Assembly (NCBI GenBank): GCA_005884985.1
Contig: VAYK01000197.1
Span: forward strand, 1-13,695
DNA: 13,695 nt
Source of the DNA: Actinomycetota bacterium
GTDB taxonomy: Bacteria > Actinomycetota > Thermoleophilia > Solirubrobacterales > 70-9
Direction: 5' to 3'
Made by a program: the position numbers and the translations under genes. Below are positions 13,424 to 13,695 of this stretch, piece after piece (the first letter of the stretch is position 1; every line of letters starts with the position of its first letter). The notes below the pieces were generated by a model. That model searched no databases, was not told where the DNA came from, and was given only the letters and a program-made list of their open reading frames with translations.

Positions 13424-13485
13424 CCGTCGCACGGGCCGCGCTTCGCCGTACCCGTCTCAGGCAGACCTCCAGGGGCCGCCCGCGC

Positions 13486-13695
13486 TCAGGCCGCGATGGC
13501 CACGGCGCTCTGGTCAGCGAAGCGCTCGCCGACCTCGCGGAGGACGCCGACCATCGCTTCGGTGGCGGCGGACCGCGCGCCCTCTGGCCGGGTCGCGGCC
13601 CAGACCCTCCGCTTGGGCGCATCGGGCTTGGTCGGGCGGACCACCAGGTCCGAGCGCAGGGTCGGCAGCGCCAGGTCGGGCAGCAACGTGAAGCC
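13486..13695 (-). CDS. LysR-type transcriptional regulator, C-terminal end only
   Basis: The last 69 codons plus stop; the start lies beyond the right edge. The sequence GFTLLPDLALPTLRSDLVVRP followed by RRVWAATRPEG and a final helix AMVGVLREVGERF matches the end of the effector-binding domain of LysR regulators, where a GxxLLPxLAL strand-helix and a R-V-A-T-R strand are typical. The DNA-binding part is outside, so the target and effector cannot be told. The reading frame is open to the edge. It lies 127 bp upstream of the coiled-coil gene on the same strand, so a shared transcript is possible but not supported. Confidence 0.75.
   Translation of the reverse strand, partial: GFTLLPDLALPTLRSDLVVRPTKPDAPKRRVWAATRPEGARSAATEAMVGVLREVGERFADQSAVAIAA

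Noticed and set aside
12129..13691. A 520-codon plus-strand open frame opposite the coiled-coil gene
   Set aside because: Its Leu/Arg/Pro-rich periodic translation is the mirror of the heptad-rich minus-strand gene; it also crosses the LysR end.

Overview
The window is a very GC-rich stretch with the coding style of a deep-branching actinobacterium. A class Thermoleophilia relative (Solirubrobacterales or Gaiellales) fits best. The signs are a CofG-type F420 gene, GTG starts, TANNNT -10 boxes placed only 6-7 nt before start codons (leaderless style), a Mn-type DtxR repressor and an ethylmalonyl-CoA-type crotonyl-CoA carboxylase/reductase. The lineage is inferred from gene content, not from a search. 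No rRNA, tRNA, CRISPR array, phage genes or intact transposase were seen.

Left part, 1-3267: on the minus strand lie the N-terminus of cofG (cut by the window edge), a 261-residue MIP-family channel and an inorganic pyrophosphatase gene broken by an internal deletion. A lipoprotein substrate-binding protein of the THI5/NMT1 type runs divergently from ppa on the plus strand. It meets, tail to tail, a minus-strand pair of small genes: a 120-residue unknown and a degenerate receiver-like protein.

Middle, 3362-8406: a membrane-anchored GGDEF-EAL protein with a C-terminal GAF-like domain is followed by a hairpin-rich element of about 150 bp, possibly an IS end or MITE remnant. The element abuts a broken mntH, which has lost its last membrane segments and also carries an internal frameshifting deletion. 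mntH is translationally coupled to an upstream mntR whose metal-site residues point to manganese. mntR and ygfZ diverge from a 69-bp region that holds a near-perfect 18-bp DtxR-family palindrome, a second palindrome and a leaderless ygfZ promoter.

Right part, 8454-13695: a small lipoprotein gene abuts, stop to stop, a gene for a predicted PD-(D/E)XK nuclease-fold protein with helical flanks. Next comes a ccr gene whose C-terminus is broken and fused in frame to a small ABM-like protein. A 537-residue coiled-coil protein built partly on a 61-residue tandem repeat follows, and the window ends inside a LysR-type regulator.

The main overall observation is that three conserved genes (ppa, mntH, ccr) each carry one out-of-frame deletion of roughly 45-90 nt that removes conserved protein sequence, while their neighbours are intact. 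Either the consensus sequence has dropout errors or this genome is losing genes; raw reads would decide. The most coherent regulatory unit is the mntR-mntH/ygfZ locus. I did not find convincing evidence of a wholly new multi-gene system. The best novelty candidates are the PD-(D/E)XK protein, the repeat coiled-coil protein, and the hairpin element.
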